Assembly (NCBI GenBank): GCA_041163745.1
Contig: JBEAQU010000065.1
Coordinates: 1 to 64,000, forward strand
From: UBA6168 sp041163745
Lineage (GTDB): Bacteria > Bacteroidota > Bacteroidia > Chitinophagales > Saprospiraceae
Direction: 5' to 3'
DNA length: 64,000 bases
A program made the translations under genes and the position numbers. The notes beneath the pieces are model-generated. The model did no database searches. It was not told the DNA's origin and worked only from the letters and a program-made list of their open reading frames with translations. Positions 1 to 8,664 of this stretch are shown here, in pieces (the first letter of the stretch is position 1; each line of letters starts with the position of its first letter).

Positions 1-19
1 ATTAAGCCGGTATCCAACT

Positions 20-27
20 CAAAAATA
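20..27 (-). promoter_or_regulatory. -7 promoter element for a leftward gene outside the window
   Basis: CAAAAATA on the plus strand reads TATTTTTG on the minus strand, matching the Bacteroidota TAnnTTTG element. It would drive a gene whose start lies left of the window. No -33 element was identified. Confidence 0.35.
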
Positions 28-176
28 CATGTAACCGACCATTTACGCACCATTTTATTTGATACGGCTGCCACCCGGCCGGCCTGTTCAAGAACCAGAC
101 GGATCCGAACAACCAGGCGGACTGTGCAGACCACCCAAATAACCATTGGAAATATCAAAAATCAATCGGTACTGCG

Positions 177-184
177 TATTTTTG
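177..184 (+). promoter_or_regulatory. -7 promoter element of dprA
   Basis: TATTTTTG matches the Bacteroidota TAnnTTTG element. It lies 26 bases before the ATG at 211, predicting a leader of about 20 bases. This supports the ATG at 211 over an upstream GTG at 124, which would precede the promoter. Confidence 0.5.
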
Positions 185-210
185 AAGAAACCCCGAAAGG
201 ATTGCCGGAC

Positions 211-1377
211 ATGACTGCCGACACGTTACGGCCGCCGTGGCGTCTCATACGGATCCGAAGAAAAAACCGAACCGTGGAAGAACTCCTTTACCAAATAGCC
301 CTGACCAAAATCCCCCTGGTCGGACCCGTCACCGCCCGAACCCTCGTCAGCCATTGCGGCGGCGTCCGGGAGATTTTCTCCGCCACACGCCGGCAACTAC
401 TGGCCATTCCCGGAATCGGGGAACAGACCGCCCGTCACATCCTTCACCACCAAGTCCTGCCAGCAGCGGAAAAGGAATGTGCCTTTCTGGAAAAACATCA
501 TATCAGAGGTTTGTTCTTCCTGTCGGACGACTATCCCCACCGCCTGCGGCATTGCAACGATGCACCCGTCCTGCTTTACTATGCCGGACAGGCGAATCTC
601 AACGGGTCCAGGATCATCGGCATCATCGGAACGCGGACGCCGACACCACAGGGCCTGTCCGCCTGTGAGGAACTTGTGGATGGGCTCAAACCTTACCAGC
701 CGGTCATTGTCAGCGGCCTGGCGTATGGGATTGATGCCATGGCCCACCGTAAAAGCCTTTCGTCGGGACTTCCTACCGTCGGTGTCCTCGGCCACGGTCT
801 TTCCAGCATTTATCCTGCCCAACATCGGAAAATGGCTGCCGAAATGATGGAACTTGGCGGACTGTTGACGGAGTTTACCAGCGATACTCCGCCGGACCGC
901 GAGAATTTCCCCATGCGAAACCGGATTGTAGCCGGGATGTGCGATGCCATCGTGGTGGTCGAAACGGCTACCCGGGGAGGTTCCATCATCACCGCCTTGC
1001 AGGCCAACAGCTACAACCGGGATGTCTTCGCTCTGCCCGGCCGAATCAAGGACCCCTTCTCCGGAGGCTGCCATTATCTGATCAAGAACAACCTGGCCGG
1101 CTTGGTGGAAAATGCGGACGATATCGTTCGCAACCTGCGCTGGCCGGAGAATACCTCCGGCAAGGAGACCGCTTTTTCACAACCCGGACTGTTCGATGAG
1201 CTTCCGTCCCGAGAAAAAGACATTGTGGACATGCTCCGGGAAAAAGAGGAGTCGGGCATAGACGAAATGGCCTACCGACTCAAAATCAGTGGCACCGAAC
1301 TGGCTTCCCTGCTTCTCAATTTGGAATTTAAAGGGATGGTACGATCTTTACCCGGCAAAAGGTACATATTGTGCTGA
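211..1377 (+). CDS. dprA: DNA-processing protein DprA (Smf)
   Basis: DprA binds incoming single-stranded DNA during natural transformation and loads RecA onto it in the cytoplasm. The 388-residue product has an N-terminal helix-hairpin-helix/SAM-like part (motifs IPLVGPVTAR and IPGIGEQTARHI), then the Rossmann-like domain with GTRTPTPQG, SGLAYGIDAMAHR, GLSSIYPAQH and the FPMRNRIVAG segment, and a C-terminal winged-helix-like DML3 region. The length is normal for the family. The frame is open back to a GTG at 124, but the ATG at 211 sits just after a promoter-like element and matches family N-termini better. Another competence-linked gene, comM, lies 7 kb away. The alkaline phosphatase gene follows 52 bases later and may be co-transcribed. 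Confidence 0.93.
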   Translation: MTADTLRPPWRLIRIRRKNRTVEELLYQIALTKIPLVGPVTARTLVSHCGGVREIFSATRRQLLAIPGIGEQTARHILHHQVLPAAEKECAFLEKHHIRGLFFLSDDYPHRLRHCNDAPVLLYYAGQANLNGSRIIGIIGTRTPTPQGLSACEELVDGLKPYQPVIVSGLAYGIDAMAHRKSLSSGLPTVGVLGHGLSSIYPAQHRKMAAEMMELGGLLTEFTSDTPPDRENFPMRNRIVAGMCDAIVVVETATRGGSIITALQANSYNRDVFALPGRIKDPFSGGCHYLIKNNLAGLVENADDIVRNLRWPENTSGKETAFSQPGLFDELPSREKDIVDMLREKEESGIDEMAYRLKISGTELASLLLNLEFKGMVRSLPGKRYILC

Positions 1378-1429
1378 CCATTACCGATGGCAGATTTTCA
1401 AACGGCAACAAAAAAACAAACTACCAAGT

Positions 1430-2578
1430 ATGAATAAAAAACTATGGAATGCCATTTGGGTGTCCTTGTTGTTCGCTGCCTGCGGACCACGCCCTGCCGA
1501 CCAAATCAGCTCCACGGACACACCCCTCCGTCACCACGACACCGTATCCTTCACCCCGCCCAGGAACGTCATCCTGATGATAGGCGACGGAATGGGGCTG
1601 ACCCAGATCACCGCCGGAATGTATGCCAATGGAAACACCCTGAACCTGGAGCAGATCCGTTACATCGGATTGCACAAGTCCTATGCCAGCGATGACCTCG
1701 TCACGGATTCCGCGGCCGGTGCCACGGCATTCTCCTGCGGTGTAAAGACCTACAACGGTGCCATCGGCGTCAACGATGCCGTCCAGCCGGTACAGACCCT
1801 GCTGGAGGAAGCCGAATCGAAAGGGTTGCATACCGGACTTGTCGCCACCTCTTCCATCACCCATGCCACGCCCGCCAGCTTCTACGCCCACCAACGAAGC
1901 CGGTCCATGATGGAGGAAATCGCCGCCGACCTGTTGAAAACCCCGGTCGACTTCTTCGTCGGAGGCGGACTCAAATACTTCAACCGAAGAACGGACGAAC
2001 GGGACCTGCTCTCCGAACTGATTGCCAACGGCTATGTCATATCCAGTTTCGTGGAAACGGAAATCCGCGATATCCAGCCGGATCCATCCAGCAAATTCGG
2101 CTACTTCACCGCCGACGGAGAACCCTTGCCTTTCTCACAAGGACGTGACTACCTGGTTCCCGCCTGTACCAAAGCCATGGATTATCTCTCCACCGGCTCC
2201 GGCGAAAAGGGTTTCTTCCTGATGGTCGAAGGCTCCCAAATCGACTGGGGTGGCCATTCCAACCGCTCGGATTACATCATCAGCGAAATGATCGACTTCG
2301 ACCGTGCCATCGGCCAAGTCCTCGACTTCGCCAGAAAAGACGGCCACACGCTCGTCGTCATCACTGCTGACCACGAAACCGGCGGCTATGCCATCAATCC
2401 CGGTTCGACCATGGACTCCATCATACCGGCCTTCACAACAGACCAACACACCGCCGCCCTCATTCCTGTATTTGCCTTCGGTCCAGGCCAGGAACTGTTC
2501 TCCGGTATATATGAAAATACGGCGGTCCATCACAAAATCAGAAAAGCACTGGGCTTCGCTGACAAGGGAACCCCCTGA
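1430..2578 (+). CDS. alkaline phosphatase family lipoprotein
   Basis: Predicted phosphomonoesterase of the PhoA superfamily, exported and lipid-anchored. The start MNKKLWNAIW leads into a hydrophobic stretch ending in the lipobox LFAAC. Family motifs are clear: NVILMIGDGMGLTQ (metal-binding Asp), TDSAAGATAFSCG (nucleophile Ser after Asp), SITHATPASFYAH, GSQIDWGGHSN, ITADHETGG and the late QHTAALIPVFAFGPG (metal His). At 382 residues it is a compact member. An earlier in-frame start at 1289 overlaps dprA and lacks the signal sequence, so 1430 was chosen. It likely scavenges phosphate from organic esters at the cell surface. The physiological substrate is not evident. Confidence 0.9.
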   Translation: MNKKLWNAIWVSLLFAACGPRPADQISSTDTPLRHHDTVSFTPPRNVILMIGDGMGLTQITAGMYANGNTLNLEQIRYIGLHKSYASDDLVTDSAAGATAFSCGVKTYNGAIGVNDAVQPVQTLLEEAESKGLHTGLVATSSITHATPASFYAHQRSRSMMEEIAADLLKTPVDFFVGGGLKYFNRRTDERDLLSELIANGYVISSFVETEIRDIQPDPSSKFGYFTADGEPLPFSQGRDYLVPACTKAMDYLSTGSGEKGFFLMVEGSQIDWGGHSNRSDYIISEMIDFDRAIGQVLDFARKDGHTLVVITADHETGGYAINPGSTMDSIIPAFTTDQHTAALIPVFAFGPGQELFSGIYENTAVHHKIRKALGFADKGTP

Positions 2579-3069
2579 TCATTCGTGTGCAAATCCAATA
2601 GACTTGTGGCGATGGGTGACCCGTCGGAACAAGTCTAATGGTCGCCAGTGCGGCGAAATCCTTGAAAATCAAAGGTCGGACACCTGTCCGTCACGATGGC
2701 ATCGGGCGTAAACCAAACTGTCGGATCACAAATCCGTTACAGACCAGTCCAAGAAGCGGGGAGCAATGACCTCCCTTGAACAACGAACCAACATTCCACC
2801 ACCACTTCGGCAACAACATCGCGCATCAGCTCAGATCAAAGCGGAACCGACAATTTGTTTTGCGCGCAAGTCATCACCTCCTTTTTTACCATTCTCGCCG
2901 CTTCCCGGTGAGTACGGCGGCGGACTTTGCCCCGTGGCAATGACGTCGGCGCTCCGCCATGCAATTGGATGAGCAGGAGCGTTTTCCACCGGAAAACCTA
3001 GGCCGGCCGAAACCGCCTTACAGCGGCGACAATTCCGTTCCGATGGGTGACATCAACCGAATGAAACAG
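2579..3069. other. gene-free stretch between the phosphatase gene and hppA
   Basis: About 490 bases with no ORF of convincing composition or recognisable similarity. The short open frames here lack protein-like character. The only structure I can point to is the hairpin at its right end. Confidence 0.5.
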
Positions 3070-3110
3070 AAGCGGCGTACCCCCGAACGGGAGCACGCCG
3101 CTTTTTTTTC
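3070..3110 (+). terminator. intrinsic terminator hairpin, possibly bidirectional
   Basis: A 9-bp stem, AAGCGGCGT (3070-3078) with ACGCCGCTT (3095-3103), is followed on the plus strand by a run of T to 3109. It lies between the convergent phosphatase and hppA genes. On the minus strand the stem is followed by a weaker T-rich stretch, so it may also end the hppA transcript. Confidence 0.75.
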
Positions 3111-3133
3111 ATGAAAAAGTCAACATCAGGCAA

Positions 3134-5326
3134 TCAGAGCAGCGGTGCGATGACCAATGCCACGACCGACATCAACTTGATCAGGATGTTGAGGGAAGGT
3201 CCGGAAGTATCCTTGAAAGGGTCTCCGACCGTATCCCCGACCACAGCCGCCTTATGCGGTTCCGAACCTTTGTAGTATTTCTTGCCTTCGATATCGACAC
3301 CTTCCTCGAACATTTTCTTGGCATTATCCCAGGCTCCACCGGAATTGGACTGGAAAATGGCCATCAGGACCCCGCAGGCGGTGACACCGGCCAACAGACC
3401 ACCCAACATTTCCGCACCACCCATGAAACCGGTCGCGACCGGCACAGTGACTGCGATCAGGCCAGGAACTATCATCTGCTGGATGGCACCCTTCGTGGAA
3501 ATCTCCACACATTTCGCATAATCCGCCTTGCCGTCCGCTTCGTGGAAAATCTTGCGGTCGGCTTCGCTCCAGTCCTTCATCTCCTTGTTCTCATTCTTGC
3601 GCATCACATCCAGCGCGGCCTGCAGGGAAGGGATGTCACGGAACTGACGGCGCACTTCCGTGATCATGTGCATGGCGGCACGTCCGACAGCCTGCATGGC
3701 CAGCGCGGAGAATAGGAAAGGTATCATCCCGCCGACCAGCAGGCCGGCCATGACCTCCGCTTTGGATATGTCGATGGAAGTGATGTTGGCGGCGGTCATG
3801 AACGCACCGAAGAGGGCCAGGCCCGTCAGGGCGGCGGAGCCGATGGCGAAACCTTTCCCGATGGCGGCCGTGGTGTTGCCCACCGCGTCCAGCTTGTCGG
3901 TCCGGCCACGAACTTCCTTCGGAAGTTCGCTCATTTCGGCAATACCCCCGGCATTGTCGGAAATAGGACCGTATGCATCCACCGCCAGCTCGATACCCGT
4001 ATTGGACAGCATCCCGACGGCTGCGATGGCGATACCGTACAATCCGCCGAAGTGGAACGCACCGATGATCGCGGCAGCCAGGATGATGATCGGAAGGACC
4101 GTGGAGATCATACCGACGGAGAGGCCGGAAATGATGTTGGTGGCGACACCGGTACCGGATTGGCGTACGATGCTCATCACCGGCGGTTTGTGGGTCGCCG
4201 TGTAATATTCCGTAATGAAACCGATGGCCAGGCCTGTCACCAAGCCGATCAGGGTGGCCAGGAAGATGCCGTTCGCCGTGAGCGTACGGACCGTAGCCTG
4301 GCCGTCCGTCAGATACAGCGCGTCACTGTAGCTCCAGCTGGCAGGCAACATCCATGTGATGATGAAATAGGAGAGTACGACCATCACGGCGGAGGAACCC
4401 ATGACACCGATATTAAGCGCACGCTGCGGATCCCCACCCTCCTTGACCTTGACGAAGAAGGTACCGGCGATGGAGGTCAGAATGCCCACACCCGCCAACA
4501 CCAAGGGGAGCAGAATGGCATTTAGCTGCCCGAAACGGGCATCCGCCAGAAATTCGGCGGAACTCATGAAAGCCAGACCGAGCACCATGGTACCGACGAT
4601 AGAACCGACATAGCTCTCGAACAGGTCCGCACCCATTCCCGCCACATCACCCACGTTGTCGCCCACATTGTCCGCAATCGTGGCAGGATTCAAGGGGTGG
4701 TCTTCAGGGATACCCGCCTCCACCTTCCCGACAAGGTCGGCCCCGACGTCGGCCGCCTTGGTATATATGCCTCCGCCGACCCTGGCGAAAAGAGCAATAG
4801 AAGAGGCTCCGAAAGAGAAACCGGTGATGACATTGAGCACTTTTTCCATGCCCCATCCCATACCGGAGTAAATCAGGAACAAACCACCCAGTCCCAACAC
4901 ACCCAATCCAACCACCGCCATACCCATGACGGACCCTCCCGCAAACGCCACTTCCAGGGCCTTGCCCAGACCAGTACGGGCCGCATTGGTCGTACGGACA
5001 TTGGCCTTGGTGGCCACCATCATCCCCAGATATCCGGCCAATGCGGAACAGAACGCACCGACGACGAAAGAAACACCTATCAACCAGGAGCTGTCCGCAT
5101 TCGAATGACCACTGTAAGCCAGCAAAGCCGCCACAACGACGACGAATATGGACAAGATCCTGTATTCCGCCCTCAGAAAGGCCATGGCACCCTGGGTGAT
5201 GGCTTCCGCAATCCGCTGCATCCTTTCGGTGCCCGCATCCTGCTTGCTCACCCAGGACGTTTTCCAGAAGGTGTACAACAACCCCAGCACACCCAGCACC
5301 GGAATAATCAACGTAAGATTCTGCAT
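3134..5326 (-). CDS. hppA: membrane-bound ion-pumping pyrophosphatase, K+-dependent, probably Na+-type
   Basis: Integral membrane pyrophosphatase that couples PPi hydrolysis to cation export. The 730-residue protein is highly hydrophobic with about 16 membrane segments. It carries the signature DVGADLVGKVE (about 193-203) and the acidic loops DNVGDNVGDVAGMGADLFE and GDTVGDPFKDTSGPS. GNTTAAIGKGFAIGSAA has Ala where K+-independent enzymes have Lys, indicating K+ dependence. The Glu in DLFESYVGS (about residue 237) sits where Na+-pumping enzymes such as the Thermotoga protein have theirs, so Na+ (or Na+/H+) transport is inferred. A promoter-like element lies about 165 bases upstream with an inverted repeat in the leader. 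Confidence 0.95.
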   Translation of the reverse strand: MQNLTLIIPVLGVLGLLYTFWKTSWVSKQDAGTERMQRIAEAITQGAMAFLRAEYRILSIFVVVVAALLAYSGHSNADSSWLIGVSFVVGAFCSALAGYLGMMVATKANVRTTNAARTGLGKALEVAFAGGSVMGMAVVGLGVLGLGGLFLIYSGMGWGMEKVLNVITGFSFGASSIALFARVGGGIYTKAADVGADLVGKVEAGIPEDHPLNPATIADNVGDNVGDVAGMGADLFESYVGSIVGTMVLGLAFMSSAEFLADARFGQLNAILLPLVLAGVGILTSIAGTFFVKVKEGGDPQRALNIGVMGSSAVMVVLSYFIITWMLPASWSYSDALYLTDGQATVRTLTANGIFLATLIGLVTGLAIGFITEYYTATHKPPVMSIVRQSGTGVATNIISGLSVGMISTVLPIIILAAAIIGAFHFGGLYGIAIAAVGMLSNTGIELAVDAYGPISDNAGGIAEMSELPKEVRGRTDKLDAVGNTTAAIGKGFAIGSAALTGLALFGAFMTAANITSIDISKAEVMAGLLVGGMIPFLFSALAMQAVGRAAMHMITEVRRQFRDIPSLQAALDVMRKNENKEMKDWSEADRKIFHEADGKADYAKCVEISTKGAIQQMIVPGLIAVTVPVATGFMGGAEMLGGLLAGVTACGVLMAIFQSNSGGAWDNAKKMFEEGVDIEGKKYYKGSEPHKAAVVGDTVGDPFKDTSGPSLNILIKLMSVVALVIAPLL

Positions 5327-5405
5327 GATTTTACTTAATTTAAAATTTGAAGAAATTTGGAAGGGTCTATCGAATGGCCGGTAACCAGTTGGTCCGTAAA
5401 ATCAA

Positions 5406-5459
5406 CAGGCAGTTGCAGGTAGCATACCCCAGGCGGTACTTTACACCTCCAACTGCCTG
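5406..5459 (-). promoter_or_regulatory. inverted repeat in the hppA leader
   Basis: CAGGCAGTTG (5406-5415) and CAACTGCCTG (5450-5459) are perfect 10-base complements separated by 34 bases. They lie between the predicted hppA promoter and its start codon, so the leader RNA could fold here. Function unknown. Confidence 0.4.
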
Positions 5460-5489
5460 CCTTGCCAGCAGATTTCCCGTAATGGCCCG

Positions 5490-5497
5490 CAAAAATA
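5490..5497 (-). promoter_or_regulatory. -7 promoter element of hppA
   Basis: CAAAAATA reads TATTTTTG on the minus strand and matches TAnnTTTG. It implies a leader of roughly 155 bases for hppA. Confidence 0.45.
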
Positions 5498-5673
5498 GCA
5501 CAAAACTTATTCTATGCCAAAACGGAAGGACCGCAATTCACGCTGCCTGCACTCCGAAGCGCCGAACTACCGACCGGCTCCCTCCTTCCGCCGGCAAACT
5601 GCGGGGACCCATGGGCCTGGCCAGACAATCCTGGACCCGGAGGGGTTCCTACCTCCGCTTGCGATCTGTATCG

Positions 5674-5681
5674 TATTTTTG
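5674..5681 (+). promoter_or_regulatory. -7 promoter element of ribA
   Basis: TATTTTTG, 49 bases before the ribA ATG, matches the Bacteroidota TAnnTTTG element. I see no FMN-riboswitch-like structure in the short leader. Apart from this element and the hppA leader elements, the 5327-5730 gap holds nothing I recognise. Confidence 0.5.
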
Positions 5682-5730
5682 CAACCATAACATCCCGTCG
5701 GATGTTAACGATACCAAGTAACACGTTGTA

Positions 5731-6318
5731 ATGTACCGACAAGTTGAAGCTTCCTTACCAACCGACCAGGGCCGTTTCACCATCATAGCCTACTCCGAGT
5801 ATCCGGAAGACCTCACGCCCCACGTGGCATTGGTACACGAATCCTTCGATCCCTCCCGTCCTGTCTTCGTCCGAATCCATTCCGAATGCATGACCGGAGA
5901 TATCTTCCATTCCCGCCGCTGTGATTGCGGCGAACAACTCGACATGGCCTTGCGGCTGGCCGCCGAGAACGGCGGCGTCGTCATTTATCTACGCCAGGAG
6001 GGAAGGGGTATCGGCCTCATCAACAAACTGAAGGCCTACAACCTCCAGGAAAAAGAAGGACTGAACACCGCGGATGCCAACACCCACCTGGGTTTCGATG
6101 TGGACGCACGGGAATATGACCTGGCTGCTGTCATCTTGAACGACCTCTTGATAAAAAAGGTGCATTTGCTCACCAACAATCCGCTCAAGATCGAGGCCAT
6201 GGAAAAATCAGGCATCGAAATAGTCAGCCGCATCCCTTTGGTGGTTCAACCCAAATCAGAAAACAAGGCGTACCTCTCCACCAAGAAGGACCTGATGGGT
6301 CATCTGCTAGAATCCTGA
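5731..6318 (+). CDS. ribA: GTP cyclohydrolase II
   Basis: First enzyme of riboflavin synthesis; it opens the GTP imidazole ring and releases formate and pyrophosphate. The 195-residue product is a stand-alone RibA, not fused to RibB. The zinc ligands are Cys53, Cys64 and Cys66 in HSECMTGDIFHSRRCDCGEQL-type spacing. The catalytic loop YLRQEGRGIGL and the C-terminal TNNPLKIEAMEKSGIEIV segment are intact. The length is typical. It has its own promoter-like element and converges with xth. Confidence 0.95.
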   Translation: MYRQVEASLPTDQGRFTIIAYSEYPEDLTPHVALVHESFDPSRPVFVRIHSECMTGDIFHSRRCDCGEQLDMALRLAAENGGVVIYLRQEGRGIGLINKLKAYNLQEKEGLNTADANTHLGFDVDAREYDLAAVILNDLLIKKVHLLTNNPLKIEAMEKSGIEIVSRIPLVVQPKSENKAYLSTKKDLMGHLLES

Positions 6319-6453
6319 CTCTCCTCCGGATTTCCTCAGAACATACGCCCCTTCTTTTCAAATAACCTGCCACAACCCCCGGCCACCGGCTTCGGAATAT
6401 TTCGGGACATGTCCCCTGGTCGGACCAACCGGACGCAACCGTTCCGGCACCGG

Positions 6454-7245
6454 TCATCCTCCTGCTTGCCAGCCGTCCAATCCTATTTCCATCCAAACAG
6501 GGCAATGGTCGGAATGGACGATGTCACCTAGATGCCGCACCTCCCGGACCCGATCGGATATGTTCTCCGTGACGGATTGGTAATCAATCCGCCAGCCCTT
6601 GTTGTTCGTCCTCGCGTTCGCACGGAAACTCCACCAACTGTATTCCACCTTCTCCGGATGCACCGCCCGGAACGCATCACGGAAACCGCTGTCGAACCAT
6701 TTGCTCATCCAGGCTCTTTCCTCCGGCAGGAAACCGGAGGATTGCTGGTTCCCCTTCGGATTGTGAATGTCCTTTTCCGTATGCGCAATGTTGTAATCAC
6801 CCACCACAATGAGCTTCGGCCGCTCCTTTTTCAACGCCAGGACCCATTCGAAAAAATAATCCAGGAATTCATATTTCACCTGTTGCCGGACATCCCCCGT
6901 GGTTCCGGATGGAAAATAACAATTTAGCAGGGTCCAGTCCCCGAAATCCGTACGCAACACCCGGCCTTCTTCGTCAAACATCGGCTGTCCGCAGCCCATT
7001 CCCACAAAACTGGGTCTCATCCTGGACAGGGTCATCACCCCGCTGTATCCTTTCTTTACCGCCGGAAACCAATTCGGCACATATCCCAGATCCTCGGCGA
7101 AGGAGAGGTCCACCTGACCGGGTTGCGCCTTGGTCTCCTGCAGGCAGAGGATGTCGGGGCGGGTTTCCGACAGCCAGACGGCCAGGTTTTTCTGCAGGGC
7201 GGAACGGATGCCGTTCACATTGTAGCTGACGATGGATAAGGACAT
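6454..7245 (-). CDS. xth: exodeoxyribonuclease III / AP endonuclease
   Basis: Mg2+-dependent AP endonuclease and 3'-5' exonuclease of base excision repair. The 263 residues follow the exonuclease-endonuclease-phosphatase fold: SYNVNGIRSA at the start, CLQETKAQ (metal-binding Glu), GYSGVMTLSR, VVGDYNIAHTEKDI (Asp/Asn pair), WWSFRANARTNNKGWRIDY, and the terminal HSDHCPVW with catalytic Asp-His. Family length is normal. It sits alone, divergent from glk. The abasic-site protein gene (SRAP) is 3.2 kb away. Confidence 0.95.
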   Translation of the reverse strand: MSLSIVSYNVNGIRSALQKNLAVWLSETRPDILCLQETKAQPGQVDLSFAEDLGYVPNWFPAVKKGYSGVMTLSRMRPSFVGMGCGQPMFDEEGRVLRTDFGDWTLLNCYFPSGTTGDVRQQVKYEFLDYFFEWVLALKKERPKLIVVGDYNIAHTEKDIHNPKGNQQSSGFLPEERAWMSKWFDSGFRDAFRAVHPEKVEYSWWSFRANARTNNKGWRIDYQSVTENISDRVREVRHLGDIVHSDHCPVWMEIGLDGWQAGG

Positions 7246-7605
7246 GACAACAGGATAACGGGATGTTATTCAGAAAAAGAATCACCTTCGGAAAACCGAA
7301 CGGCCTCCTCCGGTTGCTGGAGACCGCTACAATATCGGGGACTCGGGTAAAATAAGCAGCCTCACCCCGCATTTTTTTTCGATAAAGTTGTGACCCGGTC
7401 GGTATTTTTGCATCGACCTGAAACAGACGGCAGCTGGTGTGCAGTCTTGCCCGAAGTGGTTGGAACAGTTTTCCATCGACGGCTGCTTTCCGACAGTTCC
7501 GGCAAGAGAACTGCCGGCACCCCAGGCACTGTCCGCCGGACAGGAAACTGCCGGCCGGCCCTTCACAAACGGAATTCCGCACCAGTTCAAACCGACAACC
7601 ATACC
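7246..7605. other. intergenic region between xth and glk
   Basis: About 360 bases between divergent genes. It holds the glk promoter-like element at 7403 and an open frame continuous with glk, but no separate gene or RNA that I can recognise. Confidence 0.4.
7403..7410 (+). promoter_or_regulatory. -7 promoter element of glk
   Basis: TATTTTTG matches TAnnTTTG. It lies within the open frame upstream of the chosen glk start, which argues against the far-upstream start at 7390 and implies a leader of about 190 bases. Confidence 0.45.
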
Positions 7606-8640
7606 ATGGAAAAGCTCCGCATACCCATCGCCCTTGCCGGAAAGGACAGCGCCCCTGGCCATATGCATATCATTGCCGCCGATTCCGGCGGCACCAAGAC
7701 TCACATGGCCCTCTTCGAGGTCGACAAAGGAAACTTCCGCATCGTACGGGAACGTATTTACAAATCGAAGGAATGGACCACCTTCACCGATATGGTAATG
7801 GATTTCGCCGCGGCGCCGCCCCAACCGGACCGCTTGTGTTTCGCCGTGGCCGGCCCTGTTCAGGACGGCAGGGTACACATGACCAACCTCGATTGGGTGA
7901 TAGATGTGAAAGAGCTGCAAACCACCACCGGCGTGGAACACATATCCCTGATCAACGACCTGCAAGGAATCGGATACGGGCTCGCCGCCCTATCCTCCGA
8001 TGATATCGAAACCATCTACCGCCCTGCCGTCACCATGTCCGGCAATGCCGCCATCATCGCTCCGGGAACAGGCTTGGGAGAGGCAGGTTTGTTCTGGGAC
8101 GGCCAAGCCCTGCATCCCTTCGACACGGAAGGTGGTCATACCGATTTCGCTGCCCGCAATTCGTTCGACCAGGAAATGTATGTCTATTTGCAAGGCAAAT
8201 TTGGACATGTCAGTTGGGAACGGTTGGTTTCAGGAATGGGTATCGCCACGATATTCGACTTTCTCCGGGATATCCATGGATGGGAGGTGCCCAGCTCGCT
8301 GAAAAAAATCATCGAACAGGGAGACAAGGCCTCGGTCATCGGTCAGGGTGCACAGTCCGGATATCCCATCTGTATGGAGACCGTGCACATCTTCACAAGA
8401 TACCTGGCGATTGAAGCGTCGAACCTGGCCCTGAAGATGAAAAGCACCGGCGGTCTGTACATCGGTGGTGGTATCCCGCCCAAAATCTGGAATTCCGAAT
8501 TGCGGGAAGTGTTTCTCCACCATTTTTTCCTGGTGGGAAGGCTCCGTCCTTTGCTGGAATCCATGCCGGTCCACCTGATTCGAAACCAACATACGGCACT
8601 GCTTGGCGCGGCTTATTACGGTGCCTACGGCCACGGTTGA
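7606..8640 (+). CDS. glk: glucokinase (Glk family)
   Basis: ATP-dependent hexokinase of the bacterial Glk family (not ROK), phosphorylating glucose to enter glycolysis. The 344-residue product has the N-terminal phosphate-binding loop AADSGGTKTHMALFEV, then FAVAGPV, the catalytic LINDLQGIGYG (Asp), the second nucleotide loop IAPGTGLGEAG, EGGHTDFAAR, and a C-terminal GGIPPK. The start MEKLRIPIA was preferred over a longer frame because the upstream part has no family similarity and contains the promoter element. It converges with comM, 24 bases away. Confidence 0.92.
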   Translation: MEKLRIPIALAGKDSAPGHMHIIAADSGGTKTHMALFEVDKGNFRIVRERIYKSKEWTTFTDMVMDFAAAPPQPDRLCFAVAGPVQDGRVHMTNLDWVIDVKELQTTTGVEHISLINDLQGIGYGLAALSSDDIETIYRPAVTMSGNAAIIAPGTGLGEAGLFWDGQALHPFDTEGGHTDFAARNSFDQEMYVYLQGKFGHVSWERLVSGMGIATIFDFLRDIHGWEVPSSLKKIIEQGDKASVIGQGAQSGYPICMETVHIFTRYLAIEASNLALKMKSTGGLYIGGGIPPKIWNSELREVFLHHFFLVGRLRPLLESMPVHLIRNQHTALLGAAYYGAYGHG

Positions 8641-8664
8641 GACAGGCGGCACCCCCCATTGCTT

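Noticed and set aside
2766..2972. 68-codon open frame in the 2.6-3.0 kb gap
   Set aside because: No motif, odd composition, and no promoter-like element in front of it.
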